NCBI GenBank assembly: GCA_038501195.1
Contig: JBBPUQ010000004.1
Coordinates: forward strand, 2,666,001 to 2,730,000
Direction of reading: 5' to 3'
Origin: Nemania diffusa
Lineage: Eukaryota > Ascomycota > Sordariomycetes > Xylariales > Xylariaceae
DNA: 64,000 nucleotides
Part shown: positions 49,315 to 61,318 of the stretch, in pieces
How positions within the stretch are numbered: position 1 is the first letter of the stretch
Layout: the number at the start of each line of letters is the position of its first letter
Program-made: the position numbers and the translations under genes
Notes under the pieces: generated by a model
Told to the model about the DNA's origin: nothing
Databases searched by the model: none
Seen by the model: the letters and a program-made list of their open reading frames with translations, nothing else

Positions 49315-52300
49315 ATGGCTTCGTCGGCAGCATCCGGTTTCCTCGGCCGGTCTAGCAACAATGGCTCTAATATGCGTGGTCTTGTGCAATTCATCGCCGA
49401 TCTTAGAAATGCGCGGGCAAGAGATCTGGAGGAGAAACGAATCAACAAAGAACTGGCAAATATTCGGTTCGTCTCAAACCCTCTTCCTGTGATTCCGGGC
49501 ATTCCGTTGCTGACGTCTTCCTCTTGCACGCAGCCAAAAGTTTAAGGGTGTGTTTTAGTCATGAGTTTACCCTTCGAGGTCGTAGTGTGTGTGTGTGTGT
49601 GTGCTCATGCTAACCTTCGCATGCGTGTAGATGGTAGCTTGAGTGGTTACCACAAGAAGAAGTATGTTTGCAAGGTATTTATCCCCGGGACCGCTAGTAA
49701 TGCTCCTGTTCTTACTTGTATAGCTCTTGTATATCTATATCCTGGGTTGGAATGTCGATTTCGGACACCTCGAAGCCGTCAACCTCATCTCTGCGAATAA
49801 ATACTCCGAGAAGCAGATAGGCTATTTAGCGATGACGCTTTTCCTTCACGAGAAGCATGAGTTGCTGCATCTGGTCGTCAATAGCATACGGAAGGACCTC
49901 TTGGACCATAACGAGCTCTTTAATTGCCTGGCTTTACATGCGATAGCAAACGTGGGCGGTAGGGAGATGGGAGAAGCTTTGAGTAGCGAAGTCCATAGGC
50001 TTTTGATCTCGCCGTACGTCCATGTTTTTCGCTTTCCCGGACAACAGCTAACAGGAATTGTAGCGCATCCAAAGCTTTTGTGAAGAAGAAAGCTGCGCTT
50101 ACCCTTCTTCGTCTATACCGGAAACACCCGGATATAATACAGCCTCAGTGGGCAGAACGCATAATATCGTTAATGGACGACGCGGATCTTGGCGTGGCTT
50201 TATCGGTGACATCTCTAGTGATGGCTGTCGCACAAGATAACTCTGATCAGTACAAGGGCGCATATGTTAAGGCGGCAGCACGACTTAAGCGGATCCTTGT
50301 CGATGGCGATTTTTCGAATGACTACTTATACTATAAGGTTCCCTGCCCCTGGATTCAGGTCAAACTACTTCGTCTACTACAATACTTCTCACCTTCAGGT
50401 CAGTATCCCTTGGTTTTTCTTTGGTGAAAACCGCTAACCCCAGGACTAGAGGACAGCCACGTCCGCGAAATGATTAGGGAGTCACTTCAAAAGATATTGA
50501 ATATAGCCATGGAGTCAAATAAGAACGTGCAGCAGAACAACGCTCAGAACGCTGTCCTATTTGAAGCGATCAACCTTATCATTCATCTAGACACCGAACA
50601 TGCATTGATGAAGCAGATATCTTCCCGACTAGGCCGCTTTATAACCTCTCGGGAGACAAACGTTCGTTATCTTGGCTTAGAGGCTATGACACATCTTGCC
50701 GCTCGAGCTGAGAACTTGGGTCCTATCAAGCAGCACCAAGAAGTTATCCTGGGCTCACTTAAAGATAGGGATATCAGCGTCCGCAGAAAGGGTCTTGACT
50801 TGCTATATAGTATGTGCGACTCGACCAACTCTGGCCCAATCGTGGCAGAGCTACTGCAGTATCTCCAAAATGCGGATTTCGCTATACGAGAGGAGATGGC
50901 TTTAAAAATTGCGATTCTGACGGAGAAATACGCTACTGACATACAGTGGTATATCAATGTTTCGCTACGACTAGTGGCCGTCGCAGGCGATCATTTAAGT
51001 GACGAGGTCTGGCAACGTGTTATCCAGATTGTGACGAACAACGAGGAGCTACAGGTTTACGCAGCCCAGAATACTTTGCAACACGTCAAGCAAGATCATT
51101 GTCACGAGACATTAGTGAAGATTGGGGCGTATATTCTGGGTGAATTCGGCCACTTGATTGCGGAAGAGAAAGGCTGTAGTCCGATCGAGCAATTCATGGC
51201 GCTGTCCGGGAAACTCTCCGCTTGCTCCTCGGTTACACGTGCGATGATCCTATCTTCATTCATTAAGTTTGTCAACTTGTTTCCCGAAATTAAGCCGCAG
51301 CTTCTTCACATCTTCGAGATCTACTCTCACACCTTAGATTCTGAGCTACAGCAACGGGCATGCGAGTATTTGACTCTTGCCAGTCTTCCTACAGACGACC
51401 TTCTGCGAACTGTTTGCGATGAGATGCCACCTTTCCCTGAACGACAATCCGCGTTACTATCTAGGCTTCATTCGAAGCATGCTGGTACAAGTGATAAACG
51501 AACTTGGGTCGTTGGCGGTAAAGATGCCAACGTTGATAGTTCAGAGTTGAATATGGCTAAGCAGCCAGGGCTTAAGAGGGCTTTTAGTTCTAACATGGGG
51601 GCCAACGGTGACGGGGCTGCTAACGGCACTGCAAACGGCACGAATGGCCACTCTAATGACCTTGCTGGGCTTGATATGAACGCGGGACCGATGGCGGAAA
51701 AGTTATTGAAAGCACCAAATCTAGCCAGTGCCGCTCATTTATCCCCTGGCTGGGAACCAGGATACAACAAGCTGCTTCTCAAAGCCGACGGTATTCTTTT
51801 CGAAGATGGACAGCTCCAAGTTGGTGTCAGATCCGAATATCGGGGCCAAATGGCTTGCCTCATTTTATATTTCACAAATAAGACACCTGCCGCCATCACC
51901 TCCTTCACGACTACATTAGACCTAGACGAGAGCGAGAAGGATAATCTAACCTGGGATGTTAAGGCTTTACCTGACAGCAGTATATCTCAAGCAGGGCAAG
52001 CGAGACAAGTGATCATGTTTGAAGCTAAGAGAACTTTTAGCAAGAGCCCAACGATCAGAATTAGCTACCTTGCAGGAGCCCTCCAAGCATTGACATTAAA
52101 GTTGCCCTTGACGTCGCACAAGTTCATGGACCCAGCTGAGTTATCAGCGGATGATTTCTTCAAGAGGTGGAAGCAAATCGGTGGGGCCCCTCGGGAAGCC
52201 CAGGCAATCATTGGGCTTGTGAGCGGAAAGGAAGCGAGCCGAGAGATACACGAGACATTCGTTCGCAGGGTGATACAGGGATTCAGATGGGGGATCCTGG

Positions 52301-52628
52301 AAGGGGTCGACCCAAACGCGAAAAACTTTGTTGGTGCAAGCGTTCTACATACCTCTGAGGGTGGCAAGTTTGGCTGCTTGCTGAGGTTAGAGCCGAATTA
52401 CGCGTCACAGGTATGCCCCGTCATGAAATACGACCCCTCGCAATGTCAGCTAACGTATAACAGATGGTCCGGCTTACTATCAGAGCTACAGATGAGAGCG
52501 TGCCTGCCGTACTGCTCAAGATGATGGAGCAAAGGATCTCTGCGGGTGTGTCGAAAACACCGGCAGTGCAGGAAGGGCCTACACGCAAGGAGATTACAGA
52601 TGCTTTCAGTAATGTATTGGTGACATAG
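49315..52628 (+). CDS. APL3: AP-2 adaptor complex alpha subunit
   Basis: Seven exons: 49315-49466, 49534-49547 (only 14 nt), 49631-49674, 49724-50013, 50064-50398, 50444-52410, 52464-52628, giving 988 residues. Alpha adaptin is a large subunit of the clathrin adaptor AP-2, which selects cargo and binds phosphoinositide at the plasma membrane. The trunk starts with MRGLVQFIADLRNARARDLE and RQKFKDGSLSGYHKKKYVCK (basic, lipid-facing), then LLYIYILGWNVDFGHLEAVN and armadillo-like helical repeats to about residue 600. A Gly/Asn-rich hinge follows (about 640-690, with GTANGTNG). The C-terminal appendage runs to RLTIRATDESVPAVLLKMM and VLVT. The microexon supplies the Gln-Lys-Phe-Lys part of a conserved segment, which strongly supports the model. 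Confidence 0.95.
49585..49602. repeat. GT tract in AP-2 alpha intron 2
   Basis: Nine GT dinucleotides inside the 83-bp intron that follows the 14-nt microexon. Confidence 0.9.
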
Positions 52629-53481
52629 GTAGCCCACGGTAATTTGAACATCAGAAACCATTGCATAAACAAGCAAACCCACCCTACATATAGGAGCCTC
52701 GGATTGAACTCATTTTCAGATAGCAATCTAAAGATGCTAGATTGTCGGTATAATTACTTCCCTGCCATACAGACCGCTACACTGGCTTCCGAGGCACTAT
52801 CAAGTAGGATAGTAAGAAATAAACGACATAATATGGCAGTATGGAAACGAAGACAATGGCGTAGATGATATGCTCCTATAGTGATGGAGCTAGCAAGTTG
52901 AGGTTTACTATATCTACCTAGGTATGCATCTTCAGACATACTCTATATTCCTCCTTCCCTTCTCGTCGAGTCTTAACAAAGTTGAGCTTAACGATTAGTC
53001 AGTTGAAGAAAGAGGGATACAGTTGATGCCATGTACCTACTGTCTGTATGTAATGGCTTGCCTGCCTACCTACCTGTTTGGTCGATACATCTAGGCAACT
53101 TTAAAGCTACTGCACAGTGCACCTGCTGGCTGTTGTAAGTAGCGAAATATACATAGGGTAAACTGCTTGCTTGGGTAGTTCATCTACCTGTCCAGCCCCT
53201 TCTTAGACCAAATGTCTACTCTCTTAGTTTGCTTTCTTTCTTACTTTACTTTCTTACTGTGCAACCCTTGTTACTTTATTCACCTCCATACTTACTTCTC
53301 TCTCTCAAACTATCTGTATCTCTTAGTTACCCGCTGTGTAGGTCAATACTAGTTGTTAATAGGTTTAACACGCAACTACATACAATATGCGATGCAATAC
53401 TCCTTTACCCCTATGAAACACTATATTATCCCCTTTGTATCTCTATTTCTCTCTGTCGAGGGCCGCGCGAAGACCGACAAT
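52629..53481. other. Intergenic, 0.85 kb
   Basis: AP-2 alpha 3' flank and promoter of the next gene. From 53219 to 53460 the plus strand is T/C-rich (CTTTCTTTCTTACTTTACTTT and similar), a typical fungal leader. TACCTA-type hexamers occur at 52913-52925 and 53065-53075. Confidence 0.55.
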
Positions 53482-54881
53482 ATGAGGTATCCACGCCCAC
53501 CGACTCCTTGCTCACTCGGCACTGGTCATAGTGGTAGCTCTCAGGAAGCTATGCGAGAGACAAGACAGATTTCTCCACAGGCCCTCCTCTCATCAGACTT
53601 CTCAAAACTAGAACTTCCAACTTATGAACTTCCTGCTGCCCTTACGAAATCTACAGTATTGCTACCCTCTCTAACGAGCAAGACGAAGGCAACGCCCGAG
53701 CCCATTACGGAAATAAGTACGGCAACGAAACCCATCATGGCTCTAAAGCTTGATCGCTTGAAGGACAAGTGGCAGGGTACGTCTATACACCTAAATGCCT
53801 GGATTACTACGTACAATGCTAATACAGTCCCGATGAGTAGGGCTCAAGGCCAGGGCTTCCCCTGCGGTGTTTCGTCATGCGGGCTACGTTTTCCTCGCCA
53901 TCGTCTCCATCGCCCTCGGTTCTGCTATAGGTCAGTATCTAGCCTTCCGTTACTCGATCTTCATTTCCGGTATTGACATGTGCGTAGTTGGTTGGTATGG
54001 CATGGCGGAGGAGACTATTAGCCACGAAACAATTACCCCGGAAGCGACCCTGATGACGCCCTTGCCCGCGGGCTATCATGAACCCCTCTGGCCCATGGAG
54101 ACTCCATTCCAAGGAAACCTGTACACTCGCGCCCACGAAGGTATCCTCCCCATCCCTACCAAGCACCATCTCCCCGCGCGTGCCAGCCGTGACTAACGGG
54201 CGCGAAGATCCCACACAGGCCATCCTCATCCACACCACCGCCTCCGAAGACCCCGGGCAGCTCACCGTCGTGCAAACCATCATCCTCACCATCACGAGCA
54301 TCGTCACGGACACGCAGCTGAAGACGGTGACGACTACGGTATTCGTGTCTACGTGTATCACGTGCGCCGCGAAGCCTACGACGGTCGCGAACACGGACGC
54401 CACGAGCGAGATGACGCCGCCGACGACGACGACGGAGGACGTCATGACCGGGCTCATGTACTGCTCCTTCACGGGGCGCCGGAACATCTACACCCTGTGC
54501 CCGCACGTGCACACCAGCGCCCCCGGGATGCTCGCCAGCGCGCCCGCTGTCGTGTCGTCTGCGACGGCGCGGACGAAGAACCCGCTTACTGCGCTTCGGC
54601 TCGCCTTCGCGTCCTTATGGGGATCTATACCTAGCTTTGCGCGGGTCGTGCCGGAGGAGGATCAGGGCGGATGCGAGTGCGAGTGCGCGGCGGTGAGGAG
54701 CAAGCTCGACGCGGCGGTCGACCTCGTGCGTGTGCAGCAGCAGCTCCTCGATAGCCAGCGCGCTGTGATTGGGGCGCAGAGAAAGGGGTTGCTGCTTGCG
54801 CTGGATATGCTGGCGAACATGACGGCTGCACGCGGGGCTGCGGACGCGGCGAGAGGCAGAGCTATGGATCTGAAGATTTGA
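53482..54881 (+). CDS. Predicted single-pass membrane protein, unknown
   Basis: I do not recognise this family. Exons 53482-53776, 53841-53930, 53988-54140 and 54208-54881 give 403 residues from the ATG at 53482 (in-frame ATGs at 53392 and 53413 would add up to 30). Order: a Ser/Pro-rich cytosolic-looking head; RLKDKWQGLKARASPAVFRH; one membrane helix (YVFLAIVSIALGSAI, about residues 113-130); a long Thr/Val-rich segment (TVVQTIILTITSIVTDTQL, TTVFVSTCITCAAKPTT) with several Cys, probably extracellular or lumenal; then a CECECAAVRSKLDAAV segment leading into an Ala/Leu-rich coiled coil (DLVRVQQQLLDSQRAVIGAQ). Intron 1 must use acceptor GAGTAG (53835-53840), not the earlier TACAG, to stay in frame. 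The 57-bp intron 2 is a multiple of three without stops, so retention would also encode protein. Codon use from 54200 is strongly G/C-biased compared with the first exon. Confidence 0.65.
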
Positions 54882-55644
54882 GGGTTGGGGCTTTGGGCTG
54901 ACGTTTGACTGTTCGCCTGAAGTAAAGAATCTGCTGCCTGACGATGAATGGTCCGGCCTTGGATTGAGTGAGTGATGACTTTGGAATGAAGCAGGGTAGG
55001 AGACGTCGGTAAGACTGCCGAGTCTATTGGACTGTTACGATGGATATGGTATGGACGTCTGTGGTTGGTGTATCCATATCTGGCCTGCTCGTCTTAGACG
55101 TGTTCTTTGCTTGTCTGTGCCGCGCTTTTGCGGATGAACGCGAGGCACTATCTGGTTCTGGCTTTTTGAGTGCCGACGTTGGATGACTGATTGGTCTATC
55201 CTGTCTAGATAGTGGCGTTCCCACGCCATTCTAGGTATTCAGTAGCCTCCATTGGAGATTGAGTGTATCGAGTTGCTAGAAATGACCAAAACAAAAGTAA
55301 ACACTCGACTTAGATGTGGTGTCTTTTCTGTAGGCTTTTCGCAACCATTTGTACATTTGTAATACAGTCCTGGTCTTGAGCCTTGGACTACGAGTATTTA
55401 GATTATATCAGGGTTCTATGACTCGCTAGAATGTGACATATGCCATGCGTTCATGTGAGGCAAATACATGAAATGAAGTGAGTCCTAGAATTTGCGAGTT
55501 GTACGCGAGAAAAGGGGGCTCGGATAGCATCACTTACAAGACAGTACAAATACAGTGCGAGGACTGTATGGACACATCGAATCCTGCGGAGAGTTTCTTC
55601 TCAGCACACAGTGAAGCGAGTAGTCTCCGCTCCGTGGAAGTGCG
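54882..55644. other. Intergenic, 0.76 kb
   Basis: 3' flank of the membrane-protein gene up to the terminal-inverted-repeat element. No gene was recognised. Confidence 0.55.
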
Positions 55645-57022
55645 ACGGTGGGCCATTAGGACCACTAGTGACAAACGCACAAACCACTTAGGTTTTAGGT
55701 TTTTGGTTTTCGGATGTTAGCTTTAAGCCTTTAAAGTAAATAAATATATAGCTTTTAGCTGTTAGCACTTAATATTTACAGTTAATATAAATAAATATTA
55801 TTATATAAAGCAATAAATTAATTAAATTTAATAAGTTTAGAAGATTTAGCAGGTTTATTTAACCTGACTGGACCTAACTGACCTGACTGACCTGACTGAC
55901 CTGACTGACCTGACTGACCTGACTGACCTGACTGACCTGACTGACCTGACTGACCTGACTGGACCTGACTGACCTAGTTGACCTGACTGACCTAGTTGAC
56001 TTCGTTGACCTGACTGGACCTGATTGACCTGATTGACCTGACTGATTTGATTGACCTGATTGACCTGACTGACCTAGTTGACCTGACTGGACCTGACTGA
56101 ACTGGTTGATTTAGTTGACCTGACTGACCTGACTGACCTAGTTGACCTGACTGGACCTGATTGACCTGACTGGACCTGACTGACCTAGTTGACCTGACTG
56201 ACCTAGTTGACTTAGTTGACCTGACTGGACCTGATTGACCTGATTGACCTGACTGACTTGATTGACCTGATTGACCTGACTGACCTAGTTGACCTAACTA
56301 GACCTGACTGAACTGGTTGATTTAGTTGACCTGACTGAACTGATTGACCTGACTGACCTGATTGACTGACCTAGTTGACCTAACTAGACCTGACTGAACT
56401 GGTTGATTTAGTTGACCTGACTGACCTGACTGGCTAGGTCAGTCAGGTCCAGTCAGGTCCAGTCAGGTCAGTCAGGTCAGTCAGGTCAGTCAGGTCAGTC
56501 AGGTCAACTAAATCAACCAGTTCAGTCAGGTCTAGTTAAGTCAACTAGGTCAGTCAGGTCAATCAGGTCAGTCAGGTCAATCAATTCAAATATATAAGTT
56601 ATTTAAATCAATTAAATAATTTATATATTCGTACATATATTATATTATATGTACTACGTACGCAGTATGTACAACTTATATAGTAGTCACAACTTATATT
56701 GTACAGTATATGTACTATACGTATATAGTACTAGGCCCAGCTGCTACTTTGTGTATAACTTTGAAGCTTAAGTAAACAAAAGCACTAAAACGATTACTGG
56801 GCACTTTTATATAATATTTTAAATTAATAACTAATTATACAATTACTCTAGTAAAACTAAGACTTAGTAAATATACCATTTATATAGTTTTTTTACTTTT
56901 ATTTCAATTAATCAATTGCTTTGTATAAAAAGATTCTAGGTACAGCGTGCGGGGTAAATAGCCAAAAGCCAAAAGCTAAAGCGTTTGTGCGTTTGTCACT
57001 AGTGGTCCTAATGGCCCTCCAT
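55645..57022. mobile_element. Non-autonomous TIR element, MITE-like, 1.38 kb
   Basis: Perfect 35-bp terminal inverted repeats lie at 55650-55684 and 56983-57017; they begin GGGCCATTAGGACCACTAGT and end with the CGCACAAAC word. Extending five bases outward (ACGGT versus ATGGA) leaves GAAGTGCG (55637-55644) on the left and AAAGTGCC (57023-57030) on the right, a 6-of-8 match that may be an old 8-bp target duplication, as hAT elements make. Inside the ends are TTTTGG/TTTTAG-rich subterminal stretches, A/T-rich arms and a central inverted minisatellite. No ORF codes for a transposase, so any movement would need help from elsewhere. The right end is about 70 bp from the next gene's start codon. Superfamily assignment is uncertain. 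Confidence 0.85.
55862..56585. repeat. Inverted 9-bp minisatellite array
   Basis: Left arm 55862-56432: some 60 copies of a 9-bp unit, GACCTGACT, with variants GACCTAGTT, GACCTGATT, GAACTGGTT and GATTTAGTT and occasional one-base additions (GGACCTGACT). At about 56433 (…CTGACTGGCTAGGTCAG…) the unit switches to its reverse complement, AGTCAGGTC, and continues to about 56585. The right arm is shorter (about 150 bp), so it can pair with only part of the left arm. Longer blocks of the left arm also repeat, for example about 55985-56110 with 56200-56325. Confidence 0.92.
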
Positions 57023-57092
57023 AAAGTGCCATGACAGCTCAACATCGCGAGTTAACAACCACTCATATCACAGGTCGCTTGATGGCAGGATA

Positions 57093-58383
<1,291 letters not shown>

Positions 58384-58753
58384 CATTGTGGTAACCTGAG
58401 TTTCTAACGTTGTGAGCGAGGGAGGGAAAGAGGAAGATAACGAGTATTTCTGTACTAGGGCTGAACGACTTTATGCAAATAAGTAAATCCTACGTACACC
58501 CACATGTCATAGCAGGACAGCTTGAGCGGTTCGTTAACGAGTTAAGTACAAGTTAGATCAAAAGTCTAGTCAAATTACTAGTTTGCTACAGATATGCGCC
58601 CCTTGCTTTACATATGTTAATGCATGTATGCTGCGCTATCTCGCATAAAGATCCATTCAATGGAGATCCAATATTAGATCCTCTTCTTGTAACCTGCTCT
58701 TGGATCCTAACAATATCCAAACGCGCCTCCAAACCCATGGACATAATGATCAA
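58384..58753. other. Intergenic, 370 bp
   Basis: Convergent 3' ends of the PLP protein gene and the GT8 gene. Nothing else is seen. Confidence 0.6.
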
Positions 58754-59995
58754 TCATTCCTGGGCAACGACAGGGACAACGACGTTTTGCCACAACGCCT
58801 TCTTCTCTGCATCTGGGCTGCTCAACCACACCTTCTCCACCTCAGCGTATTCGTCCCACCATATCTTGTGCGTGCTCTCGATGCGGTCATTGTTGTAGGT
58901 CCGGCTCTTCCAGGGCTTGTTTAGGATGTAGTGTAAGATCCTCACGTCCTCATCCCGCCATAGCGAAGCATGACAGTCACGCATGGGCTTCAGGGCGTTG
59001 AATGTGTAGGGGAGTGCTTTCCACTTGTTATGGTAGACGATGGTTAGGAGGTCCTGGTCGAAGAAGATCATGTTGGGCACATCGGGATGTGTGTTCATAG
59101 TGTCAATCAGGTGATCGTATTGCTGTTTCGATGGCCGCAGCACTACCGTGCCGCTGTTGAGGAGATGGTGGTTCTTGGGACTCGATTCTGTCATGGGTGC
59201 CGGCTCGCCTGTCTCTTGGTTTGCCGCGGTGAAGGCACAGTTCTCCGGGATCCTGTTGTGCGTAGATTGTTAGCTTGCCGTCTCATACAGAGAGGAGAGT
59301 TAGTAGAGGAAGGGTAGAAAGAGCCTACCAATCCTTGCTGTAATGCGCGAGTTTGCGAGGGTTACAAGTGCAAGCGTGGGTGCTAGCTATCCAACCATCG
59401 GGGAGTTCAAACTCCATCATATAGTCGATGTTTTGAAGAATGACCTGGTCGCTGTCAAGGAGTACGACACGCTATACGCCACAAATACACAATGTGCTAT
59501 CAGCATTGGTGTCCCAGCAATGCACGGGGCTTATAAATAGTGTAGTGTACTGAACCAGCGCATTGTCAAATCCTCCGAGACTGAGCTCTGAACGAATGCG
59601 CTTGATGACAGATAGCTAAGTACGACAGACGGGTACGTAGGCACAGCAAATCACACACGATAACCTACCTCATACTCGGTAAACGACCAGGGCGCCAGCT
59701 TCTCCCAGGTGCCGCGGTTGACCTTGCCGTCGCGGGGTGCGGGCTCGATCTTGTCGACGACAATGGTGGGAATGCCGGCGGCGACAAAGGCGCGCATGTA
59801 CTCTTCATCACGCTCGACATCGCGAGTGACCATGACCTTGAGCTGGTACTTACTGCGCGACTTGCGCAGCGAGTGGTCCAGCACCAACAGGCCGCCGAAG
59901 TATGCGCGGTTGGTCAGCAGCGTCGTCCATATCTTGGTGGGGTCGTACTGTGGTGGTTGCTGCCCCTCGCCGTTCGCTGAAATTGTTGTCGTCAT
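58754..59995 (-). CDS. GT8 family glycosyltransferase (glycogenin-like)
   Basis: Exons 59995-59669, 59471-59329 and 59252-58754 give 322 residues. GT8 enzymes transfer sugars from nucleotide donors with retention of configuration; the acceptor here is unknown. Landmarks: IWTTLLTNRAYFGGLLVLDHSL (donor-site strand), YERVVLLDSDQVILQNIDYM with the metal-binding DxD at 115-117, CAFTAANQETG, HHLLNSGTVVLRPS, FFDQDLLTIVYHNKWKALPY, and ILHYILNKPW, the His-containing end of the catalytic core. There is no signal peptide or membrane helix, so it may act in the cytosol, as glycogenin and galactinol synthase-like enzymes do. It lacks the long C-terminal glycogen-synthase-binding tail of true glycogenin. 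The 197-bp first intron joins TEYE to RVVLLDSD in phase. Confidence 0.9.
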
Positions 59996-61318
59996 GATGA
60001 CAGGCAGGGAACTCGGCTTGCTCCGCTTCAGAAACGAGAAGTCGGAAAATCAAGGGACTTTAAGGGGCTTTAAGGGACTTTAAGGGACTTGCGAGATCTC
60101 CGCAAATCTCCTATAGCGGAACTGAGAAAATGATACGGATTAAAGAGAAGGTGGAAAGGGCTGCAGTGATTTATATAGGTAGATTAAGATCTGCTCGAAA
60201 TAGGGATCACGGGCTTTGTCAGCCACATTCGGCCGGAGAGCATTTACCAAACATTATTAGGTATGTATCTAAGTAGGTAGGCATGTAGGTCAAGTGTATC
60301 ATCGGCCGTTTTCGGTAGGTAGGTATGCAGACTTGTATCGATGTACTCGATCGTGATAAGCCATTAACAAATTAAGTCGGCACTGGCGCCTCAGATGTTG
60401 ACGCCATCGATTAGGAGAGTGTCTTACCCACCACACAACCCGCAACGTGCACCTTGCCTTGCTTGCACTAGGTAGGTAAGGAGGTAGGTATCTACGTCGG
60501 TGGGACGGGGCGGCAGGCAGAGAGATCTAACCCCACCATAGATGACATCTAAGGTCACCTAGACTAGTATTTGTACCTAAAAATTAACACCTACTTATGC
60601 CGAGGAGGTACCTGCCGCATCTCATTTAGAGCACCTGTGGAGGGGAGGGGGTTGCGATGAGGGGGGTGTTCGTCATGAGCGATACCCCTCGTCTTGTCAT
60701 ACTCAGATCAGTCTGTAAAGAACGAAACCTTGGCATCGCAACTAAACAGTACCTAGGTACCTATACCGTAATCATATATGATCTTTTATATTTGATATAA
60801 AGCAATGATGAGAAGGCCTTTGCGTGCGAGAAAATTTATCATATTAAATGTGAAAACCTTTCGGTATTTCAACTTATAAATTTGAAGTTAAACTGACGCC
60901 AACTTTAGGATTTAAAGTCGTCGACGAATTAGAAGCAGTATATCTTGCGTGCATATGCAGCAATCCCGAACCAAGGATCGAAACGCTACTGCAGGCTGAT
61001 CTGATAGGTAGGCGATAAGGTCGCAGCTAGATCTCTATCGATAAGATAAATGAAGTTCAATGTACGGTCATCGCTCCCAACAGGGTCCATTACCTACCTA
61101 CCTAATTATATCTATGGCATCAATTCAAGTTCACTTTGTCGCTAGCCTTATACCCCTATATTTTCTACAGTATTTCGACGCTTTTCTTGCCTAATTTCGT
61201 AATCCTTTATGCCCCTGCGCCTGAAATATCCGAGGTCGCTATTTCTGTACTATCTCTACCTATATCTCTAGCCGTAACTCCTGGCTCATTTTCGACCTGG
61301 CGCGCTTGGCCATTTACC
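59996..61318. other. Intergenic, 1.3 kb, divergent promoters
   Basis: Lies between the GT8 gene (minus) and BCD1 (plus). A short tandem run of GGGACTTTAA units occurs at 60054-60089. Dense TAGGTA/TACCTA tracts occur at 60258-60325, 60468-60500 and 60750-60765. The frame of BCD1 stays open upstream of its ATG, but the codons are leader-like. Confidence 0.55.
60054..60089. repeat. Short tandem repeat, about 10 bp unit
   Basis: GGGACTTTAA / GGGGCTTTAA units repeated about 3.5 times just upstream of the GT8 start, within its probable leader. Confidence 0.8.

Noticed and set aside
54156..54634. Long G/C-rich shadow ORFs over the membrane-protein gene
   Set aside because: They are Arg/His-rich frames caused by the G/C codon bias of the true exon.
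55862..56585. Regular short repeats that could suggest a CRISPR array
   Set aside because: Units are contiguous 9-mers without spacers, in a eukaryotic genome and within a TIR element.
59472..59668. Extra coding exon inside the GT8 first intron (RIRSELSLGGFDNALVQ)
   Set aside because: Including it leads to a stop; direct joining of TEYE to RVVLLDSD is in phase and matches the GT8 core.
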